Shown here: positions 7,867 to 16,869 of the stretch, one piece after another
Layout: each line of letters opens with the position of its first letter
Numbering within the stretch: the stretch's first letter is position 1
Assembly (NCBI GenBank): GCA_965227155.1
Contig: OZ245731.1
Coordinates: 1,612,001-1,676,000 of the forward strand
Direction of reading: 5' to 3'
From: UBA6059 sp965227155
GTDB lineage: Bacteria > Bacteroidota > Bacteroidia > Cytophagales > Cyclobacteriaceae
Length of the DNA: 64,000 nucleotides
Translations under genes and position numbers: made by a program
Notes under the pieces: model-generated
Database searches by the model: none
Seen by the model: only the letters and a program-made list of their open reading frames with translations
What the model was told of the DNA's origin: nothing

Positions 7867-9665
7867 TACAAAAACTCTCCTTTCAATACGAAATCCTCAA
7901 GCCACTTACGCTTTATCTCTCCTGTGAGGTAATACTCAATAAGCAAACTCGCTGTAGATGCTGCGGCTCTACCACCCCAACCGCTATTCTCCACATATGC
8001 AGCTATTGCAATCTGTGGATTTTGCTTGGGTGCAAAGCCCATAAAACCTGAGTGGTCAGGACCATGGGGGTTTTGTACAGTACTGGTCTTACCAATTACA
8101 TCTATGTTGGGCATGTAAGCCCTCCGTGCTGATCCTTCACGCACAACCAACTCCATTCCATCAATAACTACATTGAAATGAGCTGTATCGATGGGGAGTA
8201 TTTGCTTTTGCCTGTAGAGTGGTTTCTTATCCCCATTCTCATTGATTGACTTTACGATATGGGGATAATAATAATATCCTTTGTTGGCGATGATAGCGCC
8301 CAGATTAGCCATCTGTAGTGGTGTTACCAGTATTTCACCCTGCCCAATGCTTAATGAATAGATATTTGAAAATTTCCAACGATTGACACCATAGACTCTA
8401 TCGTAATATTCCACATCAGGCACATACCCGCTCTTTGCGTTGGGTAAATCAATGGGAAGCTCTACGCCCAACCCAAACTGGTTTACATAGTTTTTCCATT
8501 TTTCAAGACCTATTCTTGAATCGATATAGGTATCAGGATCTTTATCCTGGTTGATCACTCTTCTGAAAACCTTGTAGAAATAATTATTGGATGAAAGCTT
8601 AATTGCCTTCCTCACATCATAGTAGCCATTGGGAGCCAGGTCGCCGATCAATTGCCCGTTGCTATAGATCTGCTCGTTAGGTGTTACTACGCCCTCCTGC
8701 AATGCAATGAGCGATTGAACAGTTTTAAACATAGAACCCGGAGGGTACATCGCCATCAACGGACGGTTAAAGAGAGGTTTCAGTGTGTCGGCTGAAAGCA
8801 TGGAAAAATGGCTGGAATAGTCTCTGCCTGTAAGCAGGTTTGGATTGTATGACGGACCGGATACAAATGCCAGAATCTCACCGGTAGAAGGCTCAATAGC
8901 TACTACACTTCCAACTTTTCCAGCAAATAGCTTTTCCGCATACTTCTGTAAATCTGCATCGATAGTGGTGATGATATTATCCCCTGGAATAGCAAGCGTA
9001 TCATACTGACCATTTTTAAAATCCCCTTTTTCCACACCCCGCACATTGACCATCTTATACTTAACACCCCGACGGCCTTTTAGTACCTCTTCATATTCAG
9101 ACTCAATACCACTGATGCCAATATAGTCTCCCTGCCGATAGTAGCCGGTGGTATCCCTATCCAACTGTCTTCCACTAATTTCTCCTACATAGCCCAGTGC
9201 ATTAGCCAGGATACTATCCTTGTAGGAGCGCGTAGTACGAGCCCTCACATAAAAACCAGGGTAATCAATAAGCTTGTCCTGAATTTGGGCAAATTCCTGA
9301 TTGGGTAATTTCTCAATAAACTTCGATGGCTTTATATAAGAATATCTCCGTGCTGCCTTCATTTTAGTGTTGAAGTCTTCTTTGGAAATACCCAGAAAAT
9401 TGCAGAATGAAGCAGTATCCAATAGGTCAACCTCTGCAGGCACTACCATCAAATCGTAGATGGGTGTGTTATAAACCAGCAGTTCGCCATTTCTATCGTA
9501 AATAAGTCCCCGGTATGGGTACTGTACAATCTTCTGTACGATATTATTTTCTGCGGCAAGTTGATAATTAGGATCCAAAACCTGGATAAAAAATAGCTTG
9601 ATCAAAAAGATTAATGCCGTAATGACAATGATCCCCTGAACAATATATTTTCTGTTTTCCTTCAT
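7863..9665 (-). CDS. mrdA: Penicillin-binding protein 2 (elongation transpeptidase), with KTS motif
   Basis: This 600-residue class B PBP has one N-terminal membrane anchor (residues 9-27), a dimerisation domain and a transpeptidase domain from about residue 230. The catalytic SxxK is Ser311-Met-Phe-Lys314, and SxN is Ser358-Ser-Asn360. The third motif reads Lys526-Thr-Ser528 where the family normally has KTG. The serine codon (AGT, bases 8082-8084) is unambiguous. The protein cross-links peptidoglycan made by RodA. It overlaps mreD and rodA by 4 bp on each side. Confidence 0.95.
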   Translation of the reverse strand: MKENRKYIVQGIIVITALIFLIKLFFIQVLDPNYQLAAENNIVQKIVQYPYRGLIYDRNGELLVYNTPIYDLMVVPAEVDLLDTASFCNFLGISKEDFNTKMKAARRYSYIKPSKFIEKLPNQEFAQIQDKLIDYPGFYVRARTTRSYKDSILANALGYVGEISGRQLDRDTTGYYRQGDYIGISGIESEYEEVLKGRRGVKYKMVNVRGVEKGDFKNGQYDTLAIPGDNIITTIDADLQKYAEKLFAGKVGSVVAIEPSTGEILAFVSGPSYNPNLLTGRDYSSHFSMLSADTLKPLFNRPLMAMYPPGSMFKTVQSLIALQEGVVTPNEQIYSNGQLIGDLAPNGYYDVRKAIKLSSNNYFYKVFRRVINQDKDPDTYIDSRIGLEKWKNYVNQFGLGVELPIDLPNAKSGYVPDVEYYDRVYGVNRWKFSNIYSLSIGQGEILVTPLQMANLGAIIANKGYYYYPHIVKSINENGDKKPLYRQKQILPIDTAHFNVVIDGMELVVREGSARRAYMPNIDVIGKTSTVQNPHGPDHSGFMGFAPKQNPQIAIAAYVENSGWGGRAAASTASLLIEYYLTGEIKRKWLEDFVLKGEFLY

Positions 9666-10168
9666 TGTGCCCTACTTTCAGATGCAAAGATATACTGCAT
9701 GATGACCATGCAGGTAAAACTAAATAGTGTAGAATACAGTACTTTAACTAACGTAATTCCAGCTAAATTGAATCCACCTGCCTCTATAAAAAATAAAATA
9801 AGATGATGAATTAATGTAAGTGGAATAAGATAAGTAGCAAACCACCTGAAGCCCATGGAACGAATACTAACTCTTGATCCTGCATCATAATTCGACCCGG
9901 ACAGTAGGATATTTAGCCAAAAGGGCCGTAGAAACATGATCAAAACACAAGCAGCAGCATGTAAGCCCGGAGTGTTGTAAAATGAATCTATGAGAAGACC
10001 AACCAAGAAGCCAGCCCCTTGTAAGGCTATCCTATTGGTATTAATGGGCAATACAAATAGAATCAGTATATAAGGAAAGCAAAAAGCTAAATTGAACAGG
10101 ATGATATCCTTAAACAGGGTAACCTGAGCCAATAGTAAAATAATGCCGATGATTGCCCTCCTTACCAT
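9662..10168 (-). CDS. mreD: Rod shape-determining protein MreD
   Basis: A small, very hydrophobic 168-residue protein with about five membrane segments, in the expected slot between mreC and mrdA. Its sequence has few fixed motifs, as is usual for MreD, so the call rests on length, hydrophobicity and gene order. MreD is an inner-membrane member of the elongasome. Its stop overlaps the mrdA start by 4 bp, and its start is 1 bp from the mreC stop. Confidence 0.9.
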   Translation of the reverse strand: MVRRAIIGIILLLAQVTLFKDIILFNLAFCFPYILILFVLPINTNRIALQGAGFLVGLLIDSFYNTPGLHAAACVLIMFLRPFWLNILLSGSNYDAGSRVSIRSMGFRWFATYLIPLTLIHHLILFFIEAGGFNLAGITLVKVLYSTLFSFTCMVIMQYIFASESRAQ

Positions 10169-10169
10169 G

Positions 10170-11003
10170 TCAGTTTACCGGTATTGAATTTTGTTCCAAA
10201 GAATCCTTTTCAATTTTGCCCAGATTATTGATGTAATAGACATAATCCAGATTATTAAAGTCAGTAGCCAGCTTCATGGTGATATCCAAAAATGTAGCAT
10301 CATCGGAAATATCTACTGCGCTAATAGTCCCTATCAACAAATCAGGTGGATAAATCGCATTGTATCCTGATGTCAATACGGAATCGCCGGGGCTCACTGC
10401 CACATGGCGGGGCACGTACAATATTTTACTGTATAATGGATCGCGCCCATCCCATTGTACGGTACAAAAGGTGCTGGTAGAAGAAATATAGCCTGATGTC
10501 AGCAAGTTAATATGCAATAAAGAATAGGCTGTAGCATAATTATTGGACACATCCTTTATCTGACCCACAATGCCATTAGGACCTACCAGACCCATATCAG
10601 GTCTTATACCGTCGTTCTTTCCCTTATCTATCGTAATGAAGTTAAGCAGTTGCCGGGTAGTTTTTCCTACTACCTGCGCCTCATTGAAAAGGTACTGGGT
10701 GCTGTCAAATATGATCGTATCTGACAAAGTGTGCAGGTTAGCCATGGTTGCCAGGCGTGCGATTTCTTTCCGTAGTTGTGCATTTTCTGCTGCAAGCTCC
10801 CTGTTGGTTTCCTGCAGTTGGAAATAGCCCCTAAAGTCGTTGTAGAAATTGTTGACATTACCACTTACCGCATTAGAAGAGTTGAAAAACCAGGCACTAT
10901 GATACCTGTTGTTTTGGACGATCATCCAAAAGCACAGCCCCTCTAACAAAACAAATATTAAAAATGCTCGGTATCGATAGATTAACAGGAATAAGGTTTG
11001 CAT
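10170..11003 (-). CDS. mreC: Rod shape-determining protein MreC
   Basis: This 277-residue protein has a single N-terminal transmembrane helix (about residues 10-28), a coiled coil (about 60-95: LQETNRELAAENAQLRKEI) and two periplasmic beta-barrel-like domains. MreC links cytoplasmic MreB to the PBP2/RodA synthase in the periplasm. The phrase VVGKTTRQLLNFITIDKGKNDGI is the characteristic MreC core. It lies 11 bp downstream of mreB and 1 bp upstream of mreD. Confidence 0.95.
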   Translation of the reverse strand: MQTLFLLIYRYRAFLIFVLLEGLCFWMIVQNNRYHSAWFFNSSNAVSGNVNNFYNDFRGYFQLQETNRELAAENAQLRKEIARLATMANLHTLSDTIIFDSTQYLFNEAQVVGKTTRQLLNFITIDKGKNDGIRPDMGLVGPNGIVGQIKDVSNNYATAYSLLHINLLTSGYISSTSTFCTVQWDGRDPLYSKILYVPRHVAVSPGDSVLTSGYNAIYPPDLLIGTISAVDISDDATFLDITMKLATDFNNLDYVYYINNLGKIEKDSLEQNSIPVN

Positions 11004-11014
11004 CTACCCTCCTA

Positions 11015-12043
11015 TCATGTCATCAGGACACCTTTGAAGTTATCCAGATTTTTGAGTGCAATGCCGGTACCACGCACTACTGCACGCAATGGATCATCGG
11101 CTATATGAATGGGAAGCTTGGTTTTCATAGCTAGTCGCTTATCTAAACCACGCAATAAGGCACCACCACCTGTCAGGTAAATACCATTGTCATAAATATC
11201 AGCAGAAAGCTCAGGTGGTGAGATCTCAAGAGCCTTTAGCACAGCCTCTTCGATTTTGGATACCGATTTGTCAATGGCAAAAGCTATTTCAGAATAGGAA
11301 ATCTTAATCACTTTAGGAATACCGGTCATTAAATCACGACCCCTGATTTCATAGTCGTCGGGTCCTTCGTCAAGCTCGGTCAGGGCAGAGCCTACTTCTA
11401 TTTTTACCCGCTCGGCAGATCTTTCTCCAATAAGCAGATTGTGCTGCCTACGCATATAATCGAGAATGTCTTTGTTGAAAGTATCTCCAGCCACTCTGAT
11501 ACTTTGGTCGCATACAATACCTGAAAGGGCAATTACCGCAATCTCTGTAGTGCCACCTCCTATATCCACAATCATGGAGCCTACCGGCCGCTCTATGTCT
11601 ATTCCTATACCAATGGCAGCAGCTATTGGCTCATGCACCATGTATACTTCTTTTGCCCCTGCATGCTCAGCACTATCCCGTACGGCTCTCTTTTCCACCT
11701 CGGTAATGCCAGAAGGAATGCAAATCACCATGCGATGAGAAACAGGTATCAGACGTCTTCCATTTCCATCGATCATTTTGATCATACCCCTGATCATGTG
11801 CTCTGCAGCATGGAAGTCTGCGATCACACCATCTTTGAGAGGTCTAATGGTCTTGATATTTTCATGGGTTTTTTCGTGCATTTGCATTGCCTCTCTTCCA
11901 ATGGCCAACACCTTATTGGTGGCCTTGTCGATAGCAATGATAGAAGGCTCATCTACCACAATCTTATCTTTGCTGATAATCAATGTGTTTGCTGTACCTA
12001 AATCTATGGCTATGTCACTGGAAAAGAAATCAAATAAACCCAT
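11015..12043 (-). CDS. mreB: Actin-like cell-shape protein MreB
   Basis: This 342-residue bacterial actin has the phosphate-1 loop IDLGTANTLI at residues 14-23, phosphate-2 VDIGGGTTEIAV near 160, and the adenosine loop YLTGGGALLRGLD near 290. MreB polymers guide elongation-mode wall synthesis. It is the first gene of the mreB-C-D-mrdA-rodA operon. A candidate -7 box lies 45 bp upstream, between it and purH. Confidence 0.98.
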   Translation of the reverse strand: MGLFDFFSSDIAIDLGTANTLIISKDKIVVDEPSIIAIDKATNKVLAIGREAMQMHEKTHENIKTIRPLKDGVIADFHAAEHMIRGMIKMIDGNGRRLIPVSHRMVICIPSGITEVEKRAVRDSAEHAGAKEVYMVHEPIAAAIGIGIDIERPVGSMIVDIGGGTTEIAVIALSGIVCDQSIRVAGDTFNKDILDYMRRQHNLLIGERSAERVKIEVGSALTELDEGPDDYEIRGRDLMTGIPKVIKISYSEIAFAIDKSVSKIEEAVLKALEISPPELSADIYDNGIYLTGGGALLRGLDKRLAMKTKLPIHIADDPLRAVVRGTGIALKNLDNFKGVLMT

Positions 12044-12087
12044 GCTGCTCCTCTCTAAATTTTGCGGGTGAAATTACAAATTAGTTG

Positions 12088-12095
12088 CAAAAATA
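12088..12095 (-). promoter_or_regulatory. Bacteroidetes -7 element (TATTTTTG) for mreB
   Basis: On the minus strand TATTTTTG fits TAnnTTTG exactly in the 72-bp purH-mreB gap. No convincing -33 TTTG lies at the right distance, so the strength of this promoter is uncertain. The elongasome could also be read through from purH. Confidence 0.4.
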
Positions 12096-12115
12096 GTCTT
12101 TATGTGTCACTTATT

Positions 12116-13642
12116 TTAATGGTAAAAATGGCGATATCCGGTGAATACCATAGACATTGCATTTTCATCACAATAATCAATCGAAAGCTGGTCTTTGATT
12201 GATCCTCCCGGTTGTATTACACTCGAAATGCCTGCCTTATCGGCTATCTCCACACAATCAGGGAAAGGGAAAAAAGCATCAGAGGCCATCACTGCACCCT
12301 TCAATTCAAAATTGAAAGCCCTGGCTTTGGCAATAGCCTGCTGTAAGGCATCAACCCTTGAGGTTTGACCTACTCCACTGGCCAACATCTGACCGTTTTT
12401 AGCCAAAACGATAGTATTCGATTTTGTATGCTTCGCAATTTTTGATGCAAACAAAAGATCATTCATCGCTTCTTCGGAAGGTTTTTGACTGGTCACAACT
12501 TTCAGATCCTCTCTGGCATCTGTTTTCCAGTCGTACTCCTGAGAAATGAACCCATTGAGTAGGGTCTTACTCTGATAAGCCTGGCTCACAGCTTCTTTTT
12601 GTTTAAGCAATACCCTGTTTTTCTTACCCTTCAAAAGCTCCAGCGCATCTGAATCAAAGCCCGGGGCAATAACCACTTCGCAGAAAAGTTTATGTATCTC
12701 CTCTGCAGCAGCCATATCAATGACTTTATTGGTGATTAATATTCCTCCAAAAGCGGACACAGGATCAGCGGCAAGCGCTCTATCATAAGCTTCTTTTACG
12801 GAGTTGCCTGTGGCCAGACCACAAGCATTGTTATGCTTGATGATAGCAAAAGCAGTTTCATCAGCAAATTCGGAGATCAATTTTACTGCAGAATCAATAT
12901 CTACCAGGTTATTATAAGAAAGCTCCTTGCCATGCAACTGATCAAATACCTTATCGAGGTTGCCAAAGTAGAAACCCTTTTGATGCGGGTTTTCACCGTA
13001 TCGAAGCGGGGTGGATTGTCTTTCGCTTACTTTTAAAGATGGTATATGCTGATCTTGATTAAAGTAATTGAAAATGGCAGTGTCGTAATGTGAAGAGATA
13101 TCAAATGCTCTGGCTGCAAAATTTTTGCGATCGGCCAGCTGGGTTTCCCCATTGCCCTGGTCCAGTAGGGAGAGCAAATCGGCATACTGTTCCCTGGATG
13201 ATACGATAAGCACATCGTTGAAATTCTTTGCTGCTGCACGAATCAGCGATATACCTCCAATATCTATTTTCTCAATGATATCAGCTTCAGAAGCTCCGGA
13301 GGCCACAGTATCTTCAAAAGGATATAGATCTACAATCACCAGATCCAAATCGGGGATTTCAAACTCTCTAACTGCCTGCTGATCATCGCTATTATCCCGA
13401 CGAGAAAGTATGCCTCCAAAGACCTTGGGGTGTAGCGTTTTTACCCTACCTCCAAGTATAGAAGGGTAGCCTGTAAGATCCTCCACAGGAATTACAGAAA
13501 TTCCCTTTTGCTCAATGTGTTTTTGTGTTCCTCCGGTTGAATAAATGGTTACCCCAAGTTTGTCGAGTTTGTCTAAAATCGGGTCTAAACCATCTTTATG
13601 AAACACAGAAATTAGCGCAGAGGATATCTTTTTTGAACTCAT
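12116..13642 (-). CDS. purH: Bifunctional AICAR formyltransferase / IMP cyclohydrolase
   Basis: This 508-residue enzyme catalyses the last two steps of de novo purine synthesis (AICAR to FAICAR to IMP). The N-terminal cyclohydrolase (MGS-like) domain shows ISVFHKDGLDPIL, STGGTQKHIE and GRVKTLHPKVFGGIL. The C-terminal transformylase shows LRYGENPHQKGFYF, IIKHNNACGLATG, VSAFGGIL and the final segment VIQPGGSIKDQ. Length is normal. It lies upstream of mreB on the same strand, an order common in Bacteroidetes, and has its own promoter-like box. Confidence 0.98.
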   Translation of the reverse strand: MSSKKISSALISVFHKDGLDPILDKLDKLGVTIYSTGGTQKHIEQKGISVIPVEDLTGYPSILGGRVKTLHPKVFGGILSRRDNSDDQQAVREFEIPDLDLVIVDLYPFEDTVASGASEADIIEKIDIGGISLIRAAAKNFNDVLIVSSREQYADLLSLLDQGNGETQLADRKNFAARAFDISSHYDTAIFNYFNQDQHIPSLKVSERQSTPLRYGENPHQKGFYFGNLDKVFDQLHGKELSYNNLVDIDSAVKLISEFADETAFAIIKHNNACGLATGNSVKEAYDRALAADPVSAFGGILITNKVIDMAAAEEIHKLFCEVVIAPGFDSDALELLKGKKNRVLLKQKEAVSQAYQSKTLLNGFISQEYDWKTDAREDLKVVTSQKPSEEAMNDLLFASKIAKHTKSNTIVLAKNGQMLASGVGQTSRVDALQQAIAKARAFNFELKGAVMASDAFFPFPDCVEIADKAGISSVIQPGGSIKDQLSIDYCDENAMSMVFTGYRHFYH

Positions 13643-13667
13643 GAATAAGTGCTTGAAAATAAGGCTG

Positions 13668-13675
13668 CAAAGCTA
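13668..13675 (-). promoter_or_regulatory. Bacteroidetes -7 element (TAGCTTTG) for purH
   Basis: The minus-strand sequence TAGCTTTG matches TAnnTTTG exactly, 25 bp upstream of the purH ATG. A CTTTG upstream could serve as the -33 element, but the spacing (14 bp) is shorter than usual. It suggests purH is not simply read through from purN. Confidence 0.4.
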
Positions 13676-13720
13676 GAAATTTTATACATCAAAGTGGAGT
13701 AGCCCAAGGTTTACTTTTGA

Positions 13721-14299
13721 CTAAATCCTCGATAAAATATAGGATTCAATAACCCTTGGAAAGTATTGATACTCCAAACCGTGTATTCTTGATGCCAGGC
13801 TGTTGGGTGTATCGTTGCTGCATACCAATAAATGCTTTTGAAAAAGTACGGCCCCAGCATCATATACTTCATTCACAAGGTGAATGGTTATCCCACTTTT
13901 CCATTCTCCATTGGCTAGTACCGCTTTATGGACGGCATCTCCATACATGCCTTTACCTCCAAAAGCAGGTAGCAGCGCCGGGTGTATATTCAAAATTTTC
14001 CGGTCAAAAGCTTGTACAAAATGCTTAGGCATCAACCACAAAAATCCGGCTAGAATAATAAAATCGACACCTGCATCCTTTATTTGCTTGCACAAAGAAT
14101 CCGGGTTTTTAAAAGCTTCTCTGTCAAAAACCTCTACATTGGTATCGAGTGCTCTGGCTCTTGCAATTACACCCGCCGATGCTTTGTTGGTGTAAACCCT
14201 ATTTACCTTAATGGAAGGGTGGTTTTCAAAATATTTGATGATGTTCTCGGCATTGGTACCACTACCCGAGGCAAAAATGGCTATTTGTACTTGACTCAT
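13721..14299 (-). CDS. purN: Phosphoribosylglycinamide formyltransferase
   Basis: This 192-residue GART transfers a formyl group from 10-formyl-THF to GAR (step 3 of purine synthesis). The N-terminal ASGSGTNAENIIKYF (residues 10-24) is the ribose-phosphate loop. The catalytic set is present: Asn in LNIHPALLPAFGG, His in the same phrase, and Asp in the VNEVYDAGAVLFQK region. It follows the UbiA gene with a 1-bp gap, so it belongs to that transcript, and it lies upstream of purH in the same direction. Confidence 0.96.
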   Translation of the reverse strand: MSQVQIAIFASGSGTNAENIIKYFENHPSIKVNRVYTNKASAGVIARARALDTNVEVFDREAFKNPDSLCKQIKDAGVDFIILAGFLWLMPKHFVQAFDRKILNIHPALLPAFGGKGMYGDAVHKAVLANGEWKSGITIHLVNEVYDAGAVLFQKHLLVCSNDTPNSLASRIHGLEYQYFPRVIESYILSRI

Positions 14300-14300
14300 G

Positions 14301-15182
14301 CTAGAAAAATGACATGCTTAGAATTCCGGAAAGCATGAGCAATTTACAATATAAACTCAACTGGTTAAACTTCTTTTGGGTGTCTGCTTTGACAAGCAGG
14401 TAGGTGAAATAAGCCATAGGCATTATCAAAATCAGAAAATAAGTAGTAAGTGTAATATTTTGAATGGCGAAAATAAAATAGATCAGGCTGATCACGAAAA
14501 TGCCCAACAAAAGGTAAATAAGGTTTTTTGTCTTCCTTATACCCCAAATTATAGGTAAGGTGATGCAACCATGTGTAATGTCGCCTTTCCAGTCTTCCAT
14601 GTCCTTGATCATTTCCCGAATCAAAGTCATGGCAAAAGCAAAGAAAGCATAGGTAAATACCAGCCAATGACTTTCATTGTAAAAAAGGGAAACAATCAAA
14701 ATAGATGCCCCGGTCAGTAACCCCACACAAAAATTCCCAATGAATGGCAAACGCTTCAGCTGATTAGAGTATAGCCAGAGCAATACGGCTGATCCAAAAT
14801 GCACCAGTCCAATAATGATATCGATCCATAAGCCAATTGCAATAGCTGTAAAGTTGAATACCGTATGCAATGCCATGATCTGCCTTCTTTTCACGAGTTT
14901 TCCAACTATCACATGGTCAGGTTTATTGATAAGGTCAATTTTTACATCATAATAGTCATTAATTAGGTAACCGGCTGCTGCGATAATCACGGTACTCAGG
15001 CTGAGCAGGAATAACCTCAGACTAAACAGGGTATCCTGCCAGGGAATATTATTGTTGATCAAAAATATGGCTACAAAATATTGCGATAGGACAATAATAA
15101 GCAGGTTAGGCAAGCGAACACCTAAAAGCACCCCCCTGATAAAGGCTCCCAGCGAATACTTATTTTGCTCTGCTTTTTCCAT
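14301..15182 (-). CDS. UbiA-family prenyltransferase (geranylgeranylglycerol-phosphate synthase-like)
   Basis: This 293-residue protein has about eight membrane helices and the two Asp-rich prenyl-diphosphate motifs of the UbiA superfamily: NDYYDVKIDLINKP near residue 75, and DMEDWKGD near residue 195. Bacteroidetes homologues are often annotated as geranylgeranylglycerol-phosphate geranylgeranyltransferase, but the acceptor cannot be read from the sequence; it could also prenylate a quinone or pigment precursor. It is tightly packed between the DUF2520 gene (3-bp gap) and purN (1-bp gap). Confidence 0.88.
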   Translation of the reverse strand: MEKAEQNKYSLGAFIRGVLLGVRLPNLLIIVLSQYFVAIFLINNNIPWQDTLFSLRLFLLSLSTVIIAAAGYLINDYYDVKIDLINKPDHVIVGKLVKRRQIMALHTVFNFTAIAIGLWIDIIIGLVHFGSAVLLWLYSNQLKRLPFIGNFCVGLLTGASILIVSLFYNESHWLVFTYAFFAFAMTLIREMIKDMEDWKGDITHGCITLPIIWGIRKTKNLIYLLLGIFVISLIYFIFAIQNITLTTYFLILIMPMAYFTYLLVKADTQKKFNQLSLYCKLLMLSGILSMSFF

Positions 15183-15185
15183 ATA

Positions 15186-15980
15186 CTACACCCTGTCCTC
15201 TTCAATAGTACTAATCTGATTTGTGAAGATTCTGTAAAGTTCACTTAAAGCCGGCTCTTCTACCAGCATTTCCATATGCTTTCTGATAGTGCCTACATCT
15301 CCCCTAACCGCCGGCCCGGTTTGACTCTTGTCCGGGCCAATTTGCATAGCCTTATCTACGGTATTTTGCAGTAAAGGGTATAATAATTCTGGGTTTTGAC
15401 CTGCCACTTTAACTTGATCGAATGCGACTTTAAGTAAATGATTACCGAAGTTGTTCATAATAGTGGCAGCTAAATGGATTCTCGATCTTTGTGCAGAATC
15501 AACCAGCGACACTTTGGATGATATACTGTTGGCTAGACCAAGCAGTGCTTCTCTCGTATTTGCCGTAGCAGCTTCCACCAATATGGGGATATCCCTAAAA
15601 CTAACCGGCTTCTCCTTTGAAACAGATTGTAACGGATAAAATACTCCATAGTGAATTGCTGCGCTGAGCTCAAGTACTTCAACCGAAACAGAGCCTGCTG
15701 TATGCGCGATGATGGCCTGTTCGGGAAGAACTATTTCTCTTACGACGGATTCAATAGCATCATCACTGACTGCCAGTAAAAAAATCTGACTTTTGCTGGC
15801 ACCAAAATCTAAGGAATTGGTAGGTTTAGCATCATAAGTAATGCCACAGAGCTTGGTAGCCTTTTGCAAATCGCGACTGTATACTTCATTTACAAAATGT
15901 GTCGATTCATCAATTACCTTTACCAGATGATGACCCATATTTCCTGTCCCAATGATCGTAACGGCAAAGCTATTTTTCAT
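15186..15980 (-). CDS. Rossmann-fold DUF2520 protein
   Basis: The product has an N-terminal NAD(P)-binding motif (IIGTGNMGHHLV, residues 8-19 from the chosen start) and a C-terminal all-helical DUF2520 domain with HLAATIMNNFGNHLL and GPAVRGD. The fold resembles pyrroline-5-carboxylate and ketopantoate reductases, but the substrate is unknown. The frame opens at 15992 (MGQYMKNSF); the ATG at 15980 puts the Rossmann motif at the usual distance from the N-terminus and leaves a little room to the divergent gene at 16000. It heads the DUF2520-UbiA-purN unit. Confidence 0.85.
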   Translation of the reverse strand: MKNSFAVTIIGTGNMGHHLVKVIDESTHFVNEVYSRDLQKATKLCGITYDAKPTNSLDFGASKSQIFLLAVSDDAIESVVREIVLPEQAIIAHTAGSVSVEVLELSAAIHYGVFYPLQSVSKEKPVSFRDIPILVEAATANTREALLGLANSISSKVSLVDSAQRSRIHLAATIMNNFGNHLLKVAFDQVKVAGQNPELLYPLLQNTVDKAMQIGPDKSQTGPAVRGDVGTIRKHMEMLVEEPALSELYRIFTNQISTIEEDRV

Positions 15981-15999
15981 ATATTGACCCATTAGCGCA

Positions 16000-16869
16000 A
16001 TGGAAAATTACGCAAGCAAAGAATGGTTTGAAAGAGGAAAATATCTTGATCTACTAAACCATAACATATTTTTAGTTGAAGAAGGTAGCGGTGAAGCCCT
16101 AATTTTATTGCATGGATTTCCTACATCAAGTTGGGACTGGCACAAAATACTGCCTGCCCTCACTAGCACAAATACTGTTATTGCACTTGATTTTCTTGGT
16201 TTTGGCTTTTCTGACAAACCACATTCCGCATCCTACAGCATATCTACTCAGGCAGATGTCGTTGAAGCCATCATAAAGTATTATGGATTTTCAAGTGTAC
16301 ATATTCTGGCCCATGATTACGGTGATACGGTAGCACAGGAGCTGCTTGCCCGACAGCAATCGAACAGCTACAAGATACTGACTGTTGCCTTACTTAATGG
16401 TGGACTCTTCCCAGAAACACATCGCCCGGTTATTATTCAAAAGCTACTCATCAGCCCATTGGGAGCCATTATTTCAAAGCTGATCACTAAAAAGAAATTC
16501 GAAAATAGTTTCTCCGCTGTATTTGGTGAAAACAGTAAACCATCGCAAAATGAGTTAGATGTGTTTTGGGAAATAATGAATTACAACAATGGCCTTAGCA
16601 ACTACCACAAGCTAATCATGTACATGAAGGAGCGACAGACACACCGGGAAAGGTGGGTAAAAGCACTTCAGGCCCATAAAGATCATCTAGCATTAATCAA
16701 TGGACTTAGTGACCCTGTATCTGGCGGCCACATGGTTGAAAGATATCGAGAGCTTGTTAGCATGGAAAATATATATGCTCTGCAAGAAATTGGGCATTAT
16801 CCACAAACAGAAAGCCCCCAACAAGTGCTGGAGGCTTATATAGATTTTCGAAACCTTCCAGGCAATTAA
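16000..16869 (+). CDS. Alpha/beta hydrolase, haloalkane dehalogenase/epoxide hydrolase-like
   Basis: This 289-residue alpha/beta hydrolase has the oxyanion segment LLHGFPTSSWDW near residue 37. The nucleophile elbow AHDYGDT has Asp, not Ser, at the nucleophile position, which points to the epoxide hydrolase/haloalkane dehalogenase branch (MEST-like). A late acid is in INGLSDPVSGG, and the catalytic His is in EIGHYPQTESP. The natural substrate is unknown. It is transcribed alone and ends head-on with the acyl-CoA ligase gene, sharing the bases TTAA (16866-16869) as the two stop codons. Confidence 0.85.
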   Translation: MENYASKEWFERGKYLDLLNHNIFLVEEGSGEALILLHGFPTSSWDWHKILPALTSTNTVIALDFLGFGFSDKPHSASYSISTQADVVEAIIKYYGFSSVHILAHDYGDTVAQELLARQQSNSYKILTVALLNGGLFPETHRPVIIQKLLISPLGAIISKLITKKKFENSFSAVFGENSKPSQNELDVFWEIMNYNNGLSNYHKLIMYMKERQTHRERWVKALQAHKDHLALINGLSDPVSGGHMVERYRELVSMENIYALQEIGHYPQTESPQQVLEAYIDFRNLPGN

